Assembly: GCF_003584015.1 (NCBI RefSeq)
Contig: NZ_QXFM01000057.1
Location: 1-64,000, forward strand
Source of the DNA: Aurantiacibacter xanthus
GTDB lineage: Bacteria > Pseudomonadota > Alphaproteobacteria > Sphingomonadales > Sphingomonadaceae
Direction of reading: 5' to 3'
DNA: 64,000 nucleotides
Each line of letters begins with the position of its first letter. The stretch's first letter is position 1. A program made the translations under genes and the position numbers. Positions 29,799-39,680 of the stretch are shown here, in pieces. The notes under the pieces are model-generated. The model made no database searches. It was not told the origin of the DNA and saw nothing but the letters and a program-made list of their open reading frames with translations.

Positions 29799-30848
29799 TC
29801 AGTCGCGGGTCATCGCGATATGGCTGGCCACCCAGGGCAACACCACGGTGCTGAACCGCGGCCCGATCCTGTCGACATGCGTGCCTTCATAAACCGCCCA
29901 GTCGTGCGCGATGCCAAACTTGTTCAGCTCCTCGTGCATCAGCAGATCGTCAGCCATCAGGCTGTCCTGATCGCCGACATCGGCCCCGATGGCAGTGAAG
30001 CTTGCAAGCTGTGTGACGTGGCTGGCGACCTGCGCCAGCGGGGAATTGTTCGCCCACTTGGCCATCACCAGCTCGTCGACCTTGCCCGCCGCATCCACCG
30101 GCCAGTCGACGAAGTATGGCGGATTGGCGGGGTTGGGCGCCCAGGCGACCGCACTCGCCAGCCCCGCGCGCATACCGAAGCCCGAAGCGTCCGCCCCATC
30201 GCGCGGCACGGCGGCCATCGCCGCTCCCGTCTCAGGCGTCTCCCGGCGCGGCGATACGCAGCACGCGCTTTGCGCCCAGATCACGGCGAACTGCTCGGGA
30301 TGGGCCATGCCGACCATCCAGGTGCCATAGCCGCCCATCGAATGGCCGACGAGCGCGCGCGAGCCGCGCTCGGGAATCGTGCGATAGGTCGCGTCGATAT
30401 AGGCGACGAGATCGGTCGCCACGAAATCGCGGAAGTTCCCGGTGGTGACCGAGTTGGCATACATCGAGCCGCCCATCGCGGTCAGCGTATCGGGCACCAC
30501 GACGATGAACTCGCGCCCGGCGGCGGCGTTGTCGGCCACGGCGGTGGGCACCTGCATGAAATCGTAGAAGTCGCGGCCAGAGATGGCGAAACCGTGCAGG
30601 TAGTAGACCACCGGATAATGCCGGTTGGGATTGCTGGCGTAGCTCGGCGGGAGGACCACCATCACCTCGCGATCCGCGCTGTTGCCTTCAAGGTTGCCTT
30701 CCAGCGACGCACCGTGAACCATCACGCTTTCGACCGTGATCCCCGCCGGCACCACGGCGTCGGGCGCGGTGATGTTCTGGGCCAGCACCGGGCTGGCAAG
30801 GGCAAGCGCCAGAGCGGCGCAAGCGGAAGAAGCGAGATGCCTGATCAT
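29799..30848 (-). CDS. Secreted esterase, alpha/beta hydrolase (esterase D-like)
   Basis: A 349-residue exported hydrolase with a Sec signal peptide cut near ALAQ. The putative-esterase fold shows VVYYLHGF, the nucleophile elbow GHSMGGYG and a late His (YEGTHVDRIG). Members hydrolyse acyl or feruloyl esters and formylglutathione; the substrate here is unknown. Confidence 0.85.
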   Translation of the reverse strand: MIRHLASSACAALALALASPVLAQNITAPDAVVPAGITVESVMVHGASLEGNLEGNSADREVMVVLPPSYASNPNRHYPVVYYLHGFAISGRDFYDFMQVPTAVADNAAAGREFIVVVPDTLTAMGGSMYANSVTTGNFRDFVATDLVAYIDATYRTIPERGSRALVGHSMGGYGTWMVGMAHPEQFAVIWAQSACCVSPRRETPETGAAMAAVPRDGADASGFGMRAGLASAVAWAPNPANPPYFVDWPVDAAGKVDELVMAKWANNSPLAQVASHVTQLASFTAIGADVGDQDSLMADDLLMHEELNKFGIAHDWAVYEGTHVDRIGPRFSTVVLPWVASHIAMTRD

Positions 30849-31002
30849 CTAACAATTCCTGTTTATAAGCACTGTGTGCTGCGTTACAGCGAGGGAGGCC
30901 TCCGGGGCAATCCCATTCGTCCGCTCGTCCGCCATTTGGCCGCAAGCCACACGCGCGCTTGGCCTGCGGTGCCGCACAGTCTAGACTGCCGCCCGGAATA
31001 CG

Positions 31003-32538
31003 ATGATGACACGCGAGACCACGCTGCACGGCGGCACCCACCACGCCCTCGAAGGCACCGCCACAGATCATGCCGCTGAAGGCGCGCGCCGCGCGGCGGT
31101 GCTCTCCAGCTTCGCGCTCGACGGTCTCGAAGACGATCCCGAATTGCAGGCGATCACCCGCTTTGCCTCCAGCCTGTGCAAGGTGCCGGTGGCGCTCGTT
31201 TCGATTGTCGAAGACAGTCGCCAGTGGTTCCTCGCGCGCGAAGGCCTGCAAGAGCGCGAGACACCACGCGATGTCTCGTTCTGCGCCCACGCCATGGCCG
31301 GTGAGGGGGCCATGGTGGTGCCCGACGCCACCCGTGACCCGCGCTTTGCCGATAACGCGCTGGTAACCGGGCCGCACCACATCCGCTTTTACGCGGGCCA
31401 GCCGCTGGTCTCGCGGGAGGGCACGCCACTCGGTGCGCTGTGCGTGATCGACGTGCAGGAACGCCCCGCCAGCCTCGACGAGTTCCAGCGCGAAGGGCTG
31501 GCCGTGCTCGCACAGGCGGTGATGCGATTGCTCGAAGCCCGCCGCGAGGATCTGCGCGCGCGGCGGGCGATTGCCGACCGCGAAGACCAACTGCTGCGGA
31601 TGATCGATGGCGTACCGCAGATCGCGTGGTCGCTGACGACCCTCGGCCAGTTCGACTATGTCAATTCGCGCTGGAAGGAAGTGACCGGGGCCGAGCCGCC
31701 CAAGTGCGCCGAGGACTGGCGCGCCTTCATCCACCCCGACGATGCCAACGCCACGCTCGACAACTGGCGCAAGTCTCTGGCCGAGGACGAGCCGTTCGAA
31801 TCGGAATTCCGCCTGCGCAAGGCCGACGGATCGTGGAGCTGGATGCTCGCTCAGGCCTCGCCCGTCGCGCGGGTGGAGGGTGAGCAACACCGCTGGTTCG
31901 GCACCCTTACCGATATCGACGAGGTCCATCGGGCGATCGAGGCGCGCGATCTGCTCGCCGGAGAGCTGTCGCACCGGATCAAGAACATCTTTGCCGTGGT
32001 GATCGGGCTCGCCCGTCTCAAGGCCGCCAATGCGCCCGAACACAAACCCTTTGCCGAGGATCTGGCCGAAGCTCTGTTTGCGCTCAGCCGCGCGCATGAG
32101 TTCGTGCGCCCCGCAGGCGAGGCCGGGCAGGAGCGGCTGCACGGCCTGCTCAGCGCGCTGTTCGCCCCCTATCGCGACCGGATGGGCCAGCCGCGCGTGA
32201 CCATCAGCGGCACCGACAGCACCGTGGTGGCGCGCGCCGCCACGCCGCTGGCGCTGGTGTTCCACGAACTGGCCACCAACTCGGCCAAGTACGGTGCCCT
32301 TTCCTGTGCCGATGGCACGGTCGAACTGACGATCACCGACAAGGGCGACGATCTCCTGCTCGAATGGCGCGAGCGAGGCGGCCCGAGGCTCACCGATGCG
32401 CCGAGCAAAAGCGGCTTCGGCTCGCGCCTGATCGAAATGAGCGTGACCGGGCAGTTGCGCGGAAGCTGGGAACGCCGCTTCGAACCCGAGGGGCTGGTGG
32501 CCGAGCTGACCGTGTCCAAGGCCGCCATCGCGCCTTAG
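31003..32538 (+). CDS. GAF-PAS sensor histidine kinase (HisKA_2/HWE type)
   Basis: A 511-residue soluble kinase. An N-terminal GAF domain (about 30-180; ITRFASSLCKVPVALVSIVED) is followed by PAS/PAC (about 195-310; QIAWSLTTLGQFDYVNSRW) and a HisKA_2-like H-box (GELSHRIKNIFAVVIGLARL). The ATPase holds FHELATNSAKYGALS and WRERGGP, as in HWE and related kinases. No response regulator is adjacent, which is usual for this family in alphaproteobacteria. Confidence 0.87.
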   Translation: MMTRETTLHGGTHHALEGTATDHAAEGARRAAVLSSFALDGLEDDPELQAITRFASSLCKVPVALVSIVEDSRQWFLAREGLQERETPRDVSFCAHAMAGEGAMVVPDATRDPRFADNALVTGPHHIRFYAGQPLVSREGTPLGALCVIDVQERPASLDEFQREGLAVLAQAVMRLLEARREDLRARRAIADREDQLLRMIDGVPQIAWSLTTLGQFDYVNSRWKEVTGAEPPKCAEDWRAFIHPDDANATLDNWRKSLAEDEPFESEFRLRKADGSWSWMLAQASPVARVEGEQHRWFGTLTDIDEVHRAIEARDLLAGELSHRIKNIFAVVIGLARLKAANAPEHKPFAEDLAEALFALSRAHEFVRPAGEAGQERLHGLLSALFAPYRDRMGQPRVTISGTDSTVVARAATPLALVFHELATNSAKYGALSCADGTVELTITDKGDDLLLEWRERGGPRLTDAPSKSGFGSRLIEMSVTGQLRGSWERRFEPEGLVAELTVSKAAIAP

Positions 32539-32559
32539 CTCCGCCTGCGCCAGACTCCG

Positions 32560-33624
32560 CTAGAACCCGGCGCCATCCGGCCAGTCGGGCGCGGCCAGCG
32601 CCATCACCTTGAACAGGCTGCCCATCTCGGAGGGCAAGGTCAGCCGGTCGCGCGCGGCCATCAGCGCCTCACGGTGCTGCGGGGCCTTGCCGGCCAGCGT
32701 TTCCGCGCGCGCGTCGATGCCGAGCGCCTTGAGGAACGCGCCTTGCTCCACCGTTCCCAGCCAGCGCGCCCCGCGTGACTGTGCCACCGCCGCGCATTGC
32801 GCGAAGTCGACGTGGGCGGAGATGTCGGCCACGCCCGGCTCGGCCAGCCAGTCCACCTTGCGATGCGCGCGCACCGCCTGCACCGAAGAGCCGCTGCGGC
32901 TGGTGGCATAGCCATAGTCGATGAACAGCGCCGCTCCGCCCTGTTTGCCGAGCCTGCCCGCCACTTCGAACAGCGTCGCCGCCGCACCGGGGCAGGTCTC
33001 GATCACGGTTCCGGGCGGGGCATCGCGGCGTGCTTCGGGCACGGCGGCGTCCATCGGCACCTGCCCCGGCACCTCGATGAAGCGGTCTTCAGCGTCGAGC
33101 CCGATCATGACCTCGCGCCAGCCTTGCTCGGTCATCACCAGCTGGCGCACCGGCAGCGCATCGAGAAACTCGTTCGCCACCAGCAGCACCGGCCCTTCCA
33201 TCGGCACGCTCGACAGGTCATCGTGAAACTGCGCCTCGGGCACCTGCTGCAATTGTTCGCTGCGCAAGGCCAGCGAGCCCTCGACCAGATGCAGGCGCGG
33301 TTCGCAGCCATAGCGCTTCATCGCCCGCACCGCATCGCGCGCGAGCGTGCCGCGCCCCGGCCCCAGCTCGACATAGTGGGCGGGCCCGGTGCGCCCGGCA
33401 CGGATCCACATGTCGGCCAGCCACAGGCCGATCAGCTCGCCGAACATCTGGCTGATTTCGGGCGCGGTGATGAAGTCGCCCGCCTCGCCGAACGGCTCGC
33501 GTCGGGAATAGTAGTGGGCGTTCGATTCGCCCATGAACTGCATCAGGCTGATCGGCCCATGCGCCCGGATCAGGCGGCGGAAGCTATCGGCCAGCGCCGC
33601 AGGGGGCTCGCTCGGCTTGCTCAA
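32560..33624 (-). CDS. SAM-dependent methyltransferase, MidA/NDUFAF7 family
   Basis: A 354-residue DUF185 protein. Motifs: GPISLMQFM near the start, YYSRREPFGEAGDFITAPEISQMFGELIG, YVELGPGRGTLARD (SAM site), VANEFLDALPVRQ. NDUFAF7 methylates an Arg of a complex I subunit in mitochondria; bacterial substrates are less clear. The start is TTG at 33624, whose last bases form the lgt stop (TTGA overlap). No ATG precedes the conserved N-terminus. It is cotranscribed with lgt. Confidence 0.85.
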   Translation of the reverse strand: MSKPSEPPAALADSFRRLIRAHGPISLMQFMGESNAHYYSRREPFGEAGDFITAPEISQMFGELIGLWLADMWIRAGRTGPAHYVELGPGRGTLARDAVRAMKRYGCEPRLHLVEGSLALRSEQLQQVPEAQFHDDLSSVPMEGPVLLVANEFLDALPVRQLVMTEQGWREVMIGLDAEDRFIEVPGQVPMDAAVPEARRDAPPGTVIETCPGAAATLFEVAGRLGKQGGAALFIDYGYATSRSGSSVQAVRAHRKVDWLAEPGVADISAHVDFAQCAAVAQSRGARWLGTVEQGAFLKALGIDARAETLAGKAPQHREALMAARDRLTLPSEMGSLFKVMALAAPDWPDGAGF

Positions 33625-34517
33625 TCCTTGCGCTCTTCCGGCGGCGTGAGCGGAGCCGGGCGGCTGAGCGACCACACCACCAGCCCGATCGCCGCCACGA
33701 TCAGCGGAATCGTCAGCCACTGGCCCATGCTGAGGCCGGTCCGCGCGGCGAATTCGGCCAGCTGCGCATCGGGCTCGCGGAAGAACTCGACCGTGAAGCG
33801 CGCCACCGAGATCACGGCGGCAAAGGTGCCCACCATCACGCCGGGGCGATAGCGCGCACGGGTCAGCCAGAACAGGCTCAGCATCACCACGATCACCACG
33901 AAGCCCTCGCCAAAGGCCTGATAGAGCTGGCTCGGGTGACGCGGCTCCGGCCCGGCGCCGGGGAACACCATGGCCCAGGGAATGTCGGAGCGGACCGCGC
34001 GGCCCCACAGCTCGCCGTTGATGAAGTTGGCCAGCCGTCCGAACATCATGCCGAAGCCAACGTTGACCGAGATATAGTCGCACACCCGGATGAACGAGAG
34101 CCCGTTCTTCCACGAGACCCAGGCAATCGCGATCACCACACCGATCAGCCCGCCGTGGAAGCTCATGCCCCCGTCCCACAGCCGCAGCACGCCCCACGAG
34201 ACGAAGGTATCGGGGACGAAGGTGGTCCACAGCTCGGGCTGGTAGAAGGTGGCATAGCCGAGCCGCCCGCCGATGATGACGCCGAGCGTGCAATAGAAGA
34301 ACAGGTCGTCGGCATGGCGCTGCGCCATCGGCGCGCCGGGCTGCCGGATCATCTTCGACAGGTGCCAGTAGGCGAGCAGGATGCCCGCCAGATAGGCCAG
34401 CGAATAATATTTGATGGTGAAGAACCCGAGGTCGATCCCCTCGACCAGTCCAAGGTCCGCCCAGTGCAGCGGCTGACTCGCCACCGCGCCCGCCGCACTT
34501 GCCGCAATCTCCAGCAT
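33621..34517 (-). CDS. lgt: Prolipoprotein diacylglyceryl transferase
   Basis: A 298-residue inner-membrane enzyme that attaches diacylglycerol to lipobox Cys. Seven hydrophobic helices are visible. The Lgt signature region is GRLANFINGELWGR, with HGGLIG earlier (SFHGGLIGV) and HPSQLYQA following. The ATG at 34517 (MLEIAASAAG) is chosen over the longer frame. It is divergent from glnD. Confidence 0.96.
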   Translation of the reverse strand: MLEIAASAAGAVASQPLHWADLGLVEGIDLGFFTIKYYSLAYLAGILLAYWHLSKMIRQPGAPMAQRHADDLFFYCTLGVIIGGRLGYATFYQPELWTTFVPDTFVSWGVLRLWDGGMSFHGGLIGVVIAIAWVSWKNGLSFIRVCDYISVNVGFGMMFGRLANFINGELWGRAVRSDIPWAMVFPGAGPEPRHPSQLYQAFGEGFVVIVVMLSLFWLTRARYRPGVMVGTFAAVISVARFTVEFFREPDAQLAEFAARTGLSMGQWLTIPLIVAAIGLVVWSLSRPAPLTPPEERKD

Positions 34518-34647
34518 ATTCGCCCTTTGTCTTGCCTGTGCTGCGGCATTCCGGCCGCGACCGGTCTGCGCTTTGGCACAGGCGGATGACGCTTGGAAGG
34601 CCCAGCGGCTTTGCAATTCGCCCATCCGCCCTCTATTTGCTCTGGTC

Positions 34648-37425
34648 GTGAGCCTTCCGACGATCCCCAAGCAACGCGCGGTCATCGACCGGCGCGCCCT
34701 CGCCCAGAAGATAACCCGCGTGGTCGAGGACAAGGGGGCCGAGGCCGGGCGAGGCGAAATCGTCGAACTGCTGCGCGCCGCGCTCGCCGCCGGTCGCGCC
34801 GAGATGGCGCGCCGCCTGACCGAACGGCCCAGCGCCGGTCACGAAATCGCCCATGGCCACGCCTTCCTCGCCGATCAGCTGATCCGCGTGGTCCACGATC
34901 ATGTGATCGACAACGTCTATCCCTCGCACAACCGCAGCACCGGCGAGCGGCTGACGCTGGTCGCGGTCGGCGGCTATGGCCGTTACGAGATGGCGCCACA
35001 TTCGGATATCGACATCGCCTTCCTCACCCCCGGCAAGCCGACCGCCTGGTGCGAACAGGCGATCGAGGCGATGCTATACTTCCTGTGGGATCTGAACCTC
35101 ACCGTCGGCCATTCGAGCCGCTCCCTCGACGAGATGGTGCGCATGGCGAAGGAAGACCTGACGATCCGCACCGCGCTGCTCGAAGGGCGGTTCCTGTGGG
35201 GCGATCAGGCGCTGTACGACGAGGCCACCGCGCGCTTCTTCGCCGATGTGGTGAGCGGGAGCGAGAAGAAGTTCGTCGCCGAGAAGCTGGCCGAGCGCGA
35301 GGCCCGTCACAAGCGGATGGGCGATTCGCGCTATGTCGTCGAGCCCAATGTGAAAGACGGCAAGGGCGCGCTGCGCGACCTGCAGACGCTCTACTGGATC
35401 GGCAAATACGTTTACCGCGTGCGCAACGCCGCCGAGCTGGTCGACAAGGGCCTGTTCACGCAGCGCGAATATGGCACCTTCCGGCGGGCGGAATCGTTCC
35501 TGCTGGCGGTGCGCGCCCACCTCCACACCATCGCCAAGCGCGGCGAGGACCGGCTGACCTTCGACCTCCAGCGCGAGGTCGCAAGGCGGATGAACTATGC
35601 CGACCGCCCCGGCAAAAGCGCGGTCGAGCGGTTCATGCAGTTCTATTTCCTGCAAGTGCAGCACGTCGGCCACCTCACCGGCGTGTTCCTCGCCCACTTC
35701 GAGGAAGAGGCGGTCGAGAAAGGCCGGGTTGCCGGGTTCTTCTCCTCACTGCGCAACAAGAAGACCGAGACGGTCTCGGGCTATCTGCTCGACGGCGGGC
35801 GGCTGGCCGCGCCTGAGGATGACTGGTTTCAGGCCGATCCGGTCCGCCTGATCGAGGTGTTCAAGGTCGCCGAGGCGCAAGGGGTGGAGATTCACCCCGC
35901 CACCCTGCGCATGCTGCGCCGCGATTCCGGCCTGATCGACCGCGCGCTGCGGCGCGATCCGCGCGCCAATGCGCTGTTCCTCGATGTGCTGTGTGGGCAC
36001 AGGGACCCCGAGACCATTTTGCGCGCAATGAACGAGGCAGGCGTGTTCGGCCGCTTCGTGCCCGATTTCGGCAAGGTCGGCGGGCAGATGCAGTTCGACA
36101 TGTATCACCACTATACGGTCGACGAGCATACGATCCGCGCGATCGGCCTGCTGGCCAGGATTGAGCGCGGCGAGTTTGCCGAGGATCACCCGCTCGCCAC
36201 CCAGATCCTGCCCAAAATCGCCAACCGGCGAGTGCTCTATGTCGCGACGCTCTTGCACGATATCGCCAAGGGGCGCGGCGGCGACCATTCGGTGCTCGGC
36301 GCGGAAGTGGCGCTCAAGCTGTGCCCGCGGCTGGGGCTCGACGAGGACGAGACCGAACTGGTCAGCTGGCTGGTCGCCAAGCACCTGTTGATGAGCGCGA
36401 CCTCGTTCAAGCGCGACCTCACCGACTACAAGACCATCACCGATTTTGCCGGTGAGGTCAGTTCGATGGAGCGGCTGCGGCTGCTGACGGTGCTCACCAT
36501 CGTCGATATCCGCGCGGTCGGCCCCGGCATCTGGAACAGCTGGAAACGCCAGTTGCTGACCGAGCTGTACGAGCTGACCGAGGAGCGGCTGCGGCTCGGG
36601 CACAAGGCGCACGGGCGCGAGGCGCGGGTGGCCGACAAGAAGGCACGGGTGGCCGACATTCTCGGGTCGCAGGCAGAGCTTATCGAGCAGCTGGAAGACC
36701 GCTTCGACGATTCCTACTGGATCGCCGAGCCCGAGGACATCATCGCCATCAACCTGCCGCATTACGAGGCGGCGCGGCTGCTCGATCACAAGCTGTCGAT
36801 CCACACCGAGTTCTACCCTGCGCTCGGAGCCACGCTCGTCACCGTGATCGGCAACGACCATCCTGGCCTGTTCTTCCGCATCGCCGGCGCGATCCATCTG
36901 GCGGGCGGCAACATCATCGATGCGCGCATCCACACCAACCGCATCGGCAAGGCGGTCGACAATTTCCTGGTGCAGGACCCGCTCGGCAAGCCGTTCGACG
37001 AACCCGCGCAGTTGCAACGGCTGAAGACCGCAATCGAGGATGCGCTGGCCAACCGGATCGATATCGTGCCCCGGCTGGAGAAACGCCCGCTCAAGAGCCG
37101 CCGGGCCGAGAACTTCCACGTCAAACCGATGATCCTGTTCGACAACGAGGCCTCCAACCGCTTCACCGTGATCGAGGTAAACGCCACCGACCGGCCCGCG
37201 CTGCTCAACCGGCTGACACGGGCGATGTTCGAAACCAGCCTGCTGATCAACTCGGCCCACATCACCCAATATGGCGAACGCGCGGTCGATACCTTCTATG
37301 TGACCGACCTGCTCGGCACCAAGATCACCAGCAAGGAGCGGCTCGACAAGGTCAGGCAGGCCCTGCTCGAAGCGATTGCCGCGGGCGAACCCGAGTTCGA
37401 AGCCGAGGCGGCCACAGCGCAGTAG
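34648..37425 (+). CDS. glnD: Protein-PII uridylyltransferase / uridylyl-removing enzyme
   Basis: A 925-residue nitrogen sensor that uridylylates PII when glutamine is low and removes UMP when it is high. Domains in order: nucleotidyltransferase (GGYGRYEMAPHSDIDI), GlnD linker, HD phosphohydrolase (HHYTVDEHTIRAIG; LLHDIAKGRGGDHS), two ACT domains at the end (VTVIGNDHPGLFFRIAG; VIEVNATDRPALLNRLTRAM). No ATG fits. GTG at 34648 matches the expected length and TTG at 34573 is the alternative. Confidence 0.95.
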   Translation: MSLPTIPKQRAVIDRRALAQKITRVVEDKGAEAGRGEIVELLRAALAAGRAEMARRLTERPSAGHEIAHGHAFLADQLIRVVHDHVIDNVYPSHNRSTGERLTLVAVGGYGRYEMAPHSDIDIAFLTPGKPTAWCEQAIEAMLYFLWDLNLTVGHSSRSLDEMVRMAKEDLTIRTALLEGRFLWGDQALYDEATARFFADVVSGSEKKFVAEKLAEREARHKRMGDSRYVVEPNVKDGKGALRDLQTLYWIGKYVYRVRNAAELVDKGLFTQREYGTFRRAESFLLAVRAHLHTIAKRGEDRLTFDLQREVARRMNYADRPGKSAVERFMQFYFLQVQHVGHLTGVFLAHFEEEAVEKGRVAGFFSSLRNKKTETVSGYLLDGGRLAAPEDDWFQADPVRLIEVFKVAEAQGVEIHPATLRMLRRDSGLIDRALRRDPRANALFLDVLCGHRDPETILRAMNEAGVFGRFVPDFGKVGGQMQFDMYHHYTVDEHTIRAIGLLARIERGEFAEDHPLATQILPKIANRRVLYVATLLHDIAKGRGGDHSVLGAEVALKLCPRLGLDEDETELVSWLVAKHLLMSATSFKRDLTDYKTITDFAGEVSSMERLRLLTVLTIVDIRAVGPGIWNSWKRQLLTELYELTEERLRLGHKAHGREARVADKKARVADILGSQAELIEQLEDRFDDSYWIAEPEDIIAINLPHYEAARLLDHKLSIHTEFYPALGATLVTVIGNDHPGLFFRIAGAIHLAGGNIIDARIHTNRIGKAVDNFLVQDPLGKPFDEPAQLQRLKTAIEDALANRIDIVPRLEKRPLKSRRAENFHVKPMILFDNEASNRFTVIEVNATDRPALLNRLTRAMFETSLLINSAHITQYGERAVDTFYVTDLLGTKITSKERLDKVRQALLEAIAAGEPEFEAEAATAQ

Positions 37426-37743
37426 CGCAAAGCCAACAGGCGCATGCGCACCAAGGCCCGCTGCCTCGCGCGGGCGGTGGCGAGGGCGCCGCAGTTCCTT
37501 GCCCGAGCCTTAATCCGGGCTCCGGTCTGGTTGACCGTACAAGACGCGATGACTGCGGTCAGAGAACTGACAAATGCCCCATTTGCATGTTTTACAATCG
37601 CTTTTTTCCGCCAACCGCACGCCAGCCGGTTAACCGCAACTTCAGAAATAAGTGTATTTACTTATGCGATCCGTTGTGAAAACTTGATTACCGTGTTCGG
37701 ATAAGGGAAGTCACGTAGTTAGGTGACATGAAGGAAAGCAAGA
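37426..37743. other. Intergenic region upstream of a LuxR-type regulator
   Basis: A 318-bp gap. Its right part is more AT-rich (TTTACTTATGCGATCC and GTTGTGAAAACTTGATTACC near 37664-37695) and probably holds the promoter of the regulator at 37744. The open frame at 37444-37704 has no ribosome site, an odd composition and no recognisable product, so I do not call it a gene. Confidence 0.45.
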
Positions 37744-38373
37744 ATGGTTGCACAAGCCCAGGGAATGGCACCTCTTGACCGCATTTATGTCATCGATTCT
37801 GACAGCCGCCGCCGCGCGCAAATCGCAAAAATGAGCTACGAGGTCGGCCTCCATGCCGAGCCGTGCCAGGATCTCGACGAGTTTGCGAAACTCGTGCGGC
37901 GCGATGGCTATGTCCTGTCCGCCGATAACGACGGCACGGCTACGATCGCCGAGGTCATGCGCACGACGCAGGCCGTCGAATTCAGCCTGCCGGCATCGGT
38001 TTATTCGGAAGATCCCTCGCCGCAGCGGATCGTTTCGGCGATGCTTAACGGCGCGCTCAACTATCACGTCTGGCCGCTGACCAAGGAAGATCTGAAGCGC
38101 GCCGTCACCATGACACCCGAACAGCTTTCGCTGGCGCGCCTGCGTTCGAAGCAATCGGCGGCCAATTCCGCCATTTCGCAGCTTTCCCCGCGCGAAGTCG
38201 ACGTGCTGCGTCAGATGACGCGCGGCCATTGCAACAAGGTGATCGCGCTCAACCTCGGGATCAGCCCGCGCACGGTGGAGATTCACCGCGCCAACCTGCT
38301 CAAGAAGCTGCCGATGCAGTCGACCTCCGATGCCATCCGCATCGGCATCTATGCCGGGCTCGACGAAGACTGA
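37744..38373 (+). CDS. LuxR-family regulator with degenerate receiver domain
   Basis: A 209-residue FixJ-like regulator. The C-terminal LuxR helix-turn-helix is intact (LSPREVDVLRQM; ISPRTVEIHRANLLKKL). The N-terminal 125 residues have receiver-like layout (RIYVIDSD, ADNDG, NYHVWPLTKED). The usual Lys-Pro of receivers is replaced by Trp-Pro, and the phosphorylatable Asp is uncertain. It may work without phosphorylation. Confidence 0.8.
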   Translation: MVAQAQGMAPLDRIYVIDSDSRRRAQIAKMSYEVGLHAEPCQDLDEFAKLVRRDGYVLSADNDGTATIAEVMRTTQAVEFSLPASVYSEDPSPQRIVSAMLNGALNYHVWPLTKEDLKRAVTMTPEQLSLARLRSKQSAANSAISQLSPREVDVLRQMTRGHCNKVIALNLGISPRTVEIHRANLLKKLPMQSTSDAIRIGIYAGLDED

Positions 38374-38380
38374 GGACTAG

Positions 38381-39049
38381 CTAGCCCTCGCGCGCACCGA
38401 ACAGCGCGCTGCCCACGCGCAGGTGCGTTGCGCCCAGCTTCACCGCGGTGGCAAAGTCGCCGCTCATGCCCATGCTGCGACCGGGCAGGCCGTGATCGTC
38501 GGCGAGCTTGGCCAGCAGCGCGAAGAACGGGGCCGCCTCGATCCCTGCCGGCGGCACGCACATCAGCCCGACCACCGGCAGCTCAGCCGCGCGCGCCTGA
38601 TCGAGCAGGCCCGGCAGATCGGCAATCGCACAGCCGCCCTTCTGCTCCTCGGCACCGATGTTCACCTGCACGAACAGGTCGACCCGTTTATCGCGCTTGT
38701 CCATCGCCTTGGCCAGCGCCCCCACCAGCGAGGGCCGGTCAAGCGAGTGAATGCAATCGAACAGCGCCACCGCGTCCTCGGCCTTGTTCGACTGCAACTG
38801 GCCCACGAGGTGCAGCGCGATGTCGCTGTGGCGCTCGATCAGTTCGGGCCACTTGCCCTGCGCTTCCTGCACCCGGTTTTCGCCGAACACGCGCTGGCCC
38901 GCTGCGATCAGCGGGGTGATCGCCTCAGCCGGGTGCGTCTTGCTGATCGCGATCAGCGTGACATCTTCCGGCTTGCGGCGGGCGATCTTGCAGGCCTGCG
39001 CCACTTCGGCGCGGATCTCTGCCAAACGGGAACTCGCATTCTCAGTCAT
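38381..39049 (-). CDS. YggS family PLP-binding protein
   Basis: A 222-residue PLP-homeostasis protein (YggS/PROSC family). The PLP-Lys region is VTLIAISKTHPAEAI, and the other motifs are FGENRVQEAQGKW, HLVGQLQSNK and LSMGMSGDF-like SMGMSGDFATAV. It buffers PLP and has no known catalysis. Its start is 20 bp from the divergent ThiE-like gene. Confidence 0.92.
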   Translation of the reverse strand: MTENASSRLAEIRAEVAQACKIARRKPEDVTLIAISKTHPAEAITPLIAAGQRVFGENRVQEAQGKWPELIERHSDIALHLVGQLQSNKAEDAVALFDCIHSLDRPSLVGALAKAMDKRDKRVDLFVQVNIGAEEQKGGCAIADLPGLLDQARAAELPVVGLMCVPPAGIEAAPFFALLAKLADDHGLPGRSMGMSGDFATAVKLGATHLRVGSALFGAREG

Positions 39050-39069
39050 GCGAGCGCTATAGCGATGCC

Positions 39070-39612
39070 ATGCCCCAAAGCCAGTCCCTCCCGCACCTTT
39101 GGCTGATCTCGGACGCCCGCAACGACAGCGTGCTCGAAACGGCCCTCATGCGCCTGCCGCGCGGCAGTGGCTTCGTTTACCGGCACTACCACCTCCCTCC
39201 GCACGAGCGCATCGCCCGCTGGTGGACCTTGCGCGACCTGTGCCTTGCCCGCGGCCACCTTCTGGTGCTCTCCGACAGCGCCCTGACCGCCCGCGAGTGG
39301 GGCGCTGCGGGCACCTATGGTGCACCGCTCGCGCTCTACCCGCAGCGCAAGGGGCTGGTGCAGATCGCCACCGCGCACTCACTGCGTGAGATCGCGCAGG
39401 CCAACCGCAAGCGCGCCGATGCGGTGATGCTCTCGCCCGCCTTCGCCACCCGCTCGCACCCCGGCGCGCCGCACCTGGGGCCGGTGCGCTGGCGCCTGCT
39501 TGCCGCCCATGCGCAAATGCCCGTCATCGCGCTCGGCGGGATGACCGCGCTGACGGCCCGCCAGCTCGGCGCACAGCGCTGGGCGGCCATCGACGGGCTA
39601 AGCGCGCTCTAG
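39070..39612 (+). CDS. Thiamine phosphate synthase-like protein (ThiE/TenI)
   Basis: A 180-residue ThiE/TenI-type TIM barrel. LWLISDARN starts the barrel, then AVMLSPAFATRSHPGAPHLGP (the phosphate-binding region) and VIALGGMTALTA (second phosphate loop). It is shorter than typical ThiE, and several substrate residues cannot be confirmed. It may be a TenI-like paralogue and not the main thiamine enzyme. Confidence 0.75.
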   Translation: MPQSQSLPHLWLISDARNDSVLETALMRLPRGSGFVYRHYHLPPHERIARWWTLRDLCLARGHLLVLSDSALTAREWGAAGTYGAPLALYPQRKGLVQIATAHSLREIAQANRKRADAVMLSPAFATRSHPGAPHLGPVRWRLLAAHAQMPVIALGGMTALTARQLGAQRWAAIDGLSAL

Positions 39613-39680
39613 CCAGCGAACTTGACCCCGCCGCCGCCGTCTGCGATTCTCGCAGCGGGACGCTTATCGAGGACACCCAC

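Noticed and set aside
37444-37704. 86-codon frame between glnD and the LuxR-type regulator
   Set aside because: No ribosome site, no recognisable product, and composition changes along its length from GC-rich to AT-rich.
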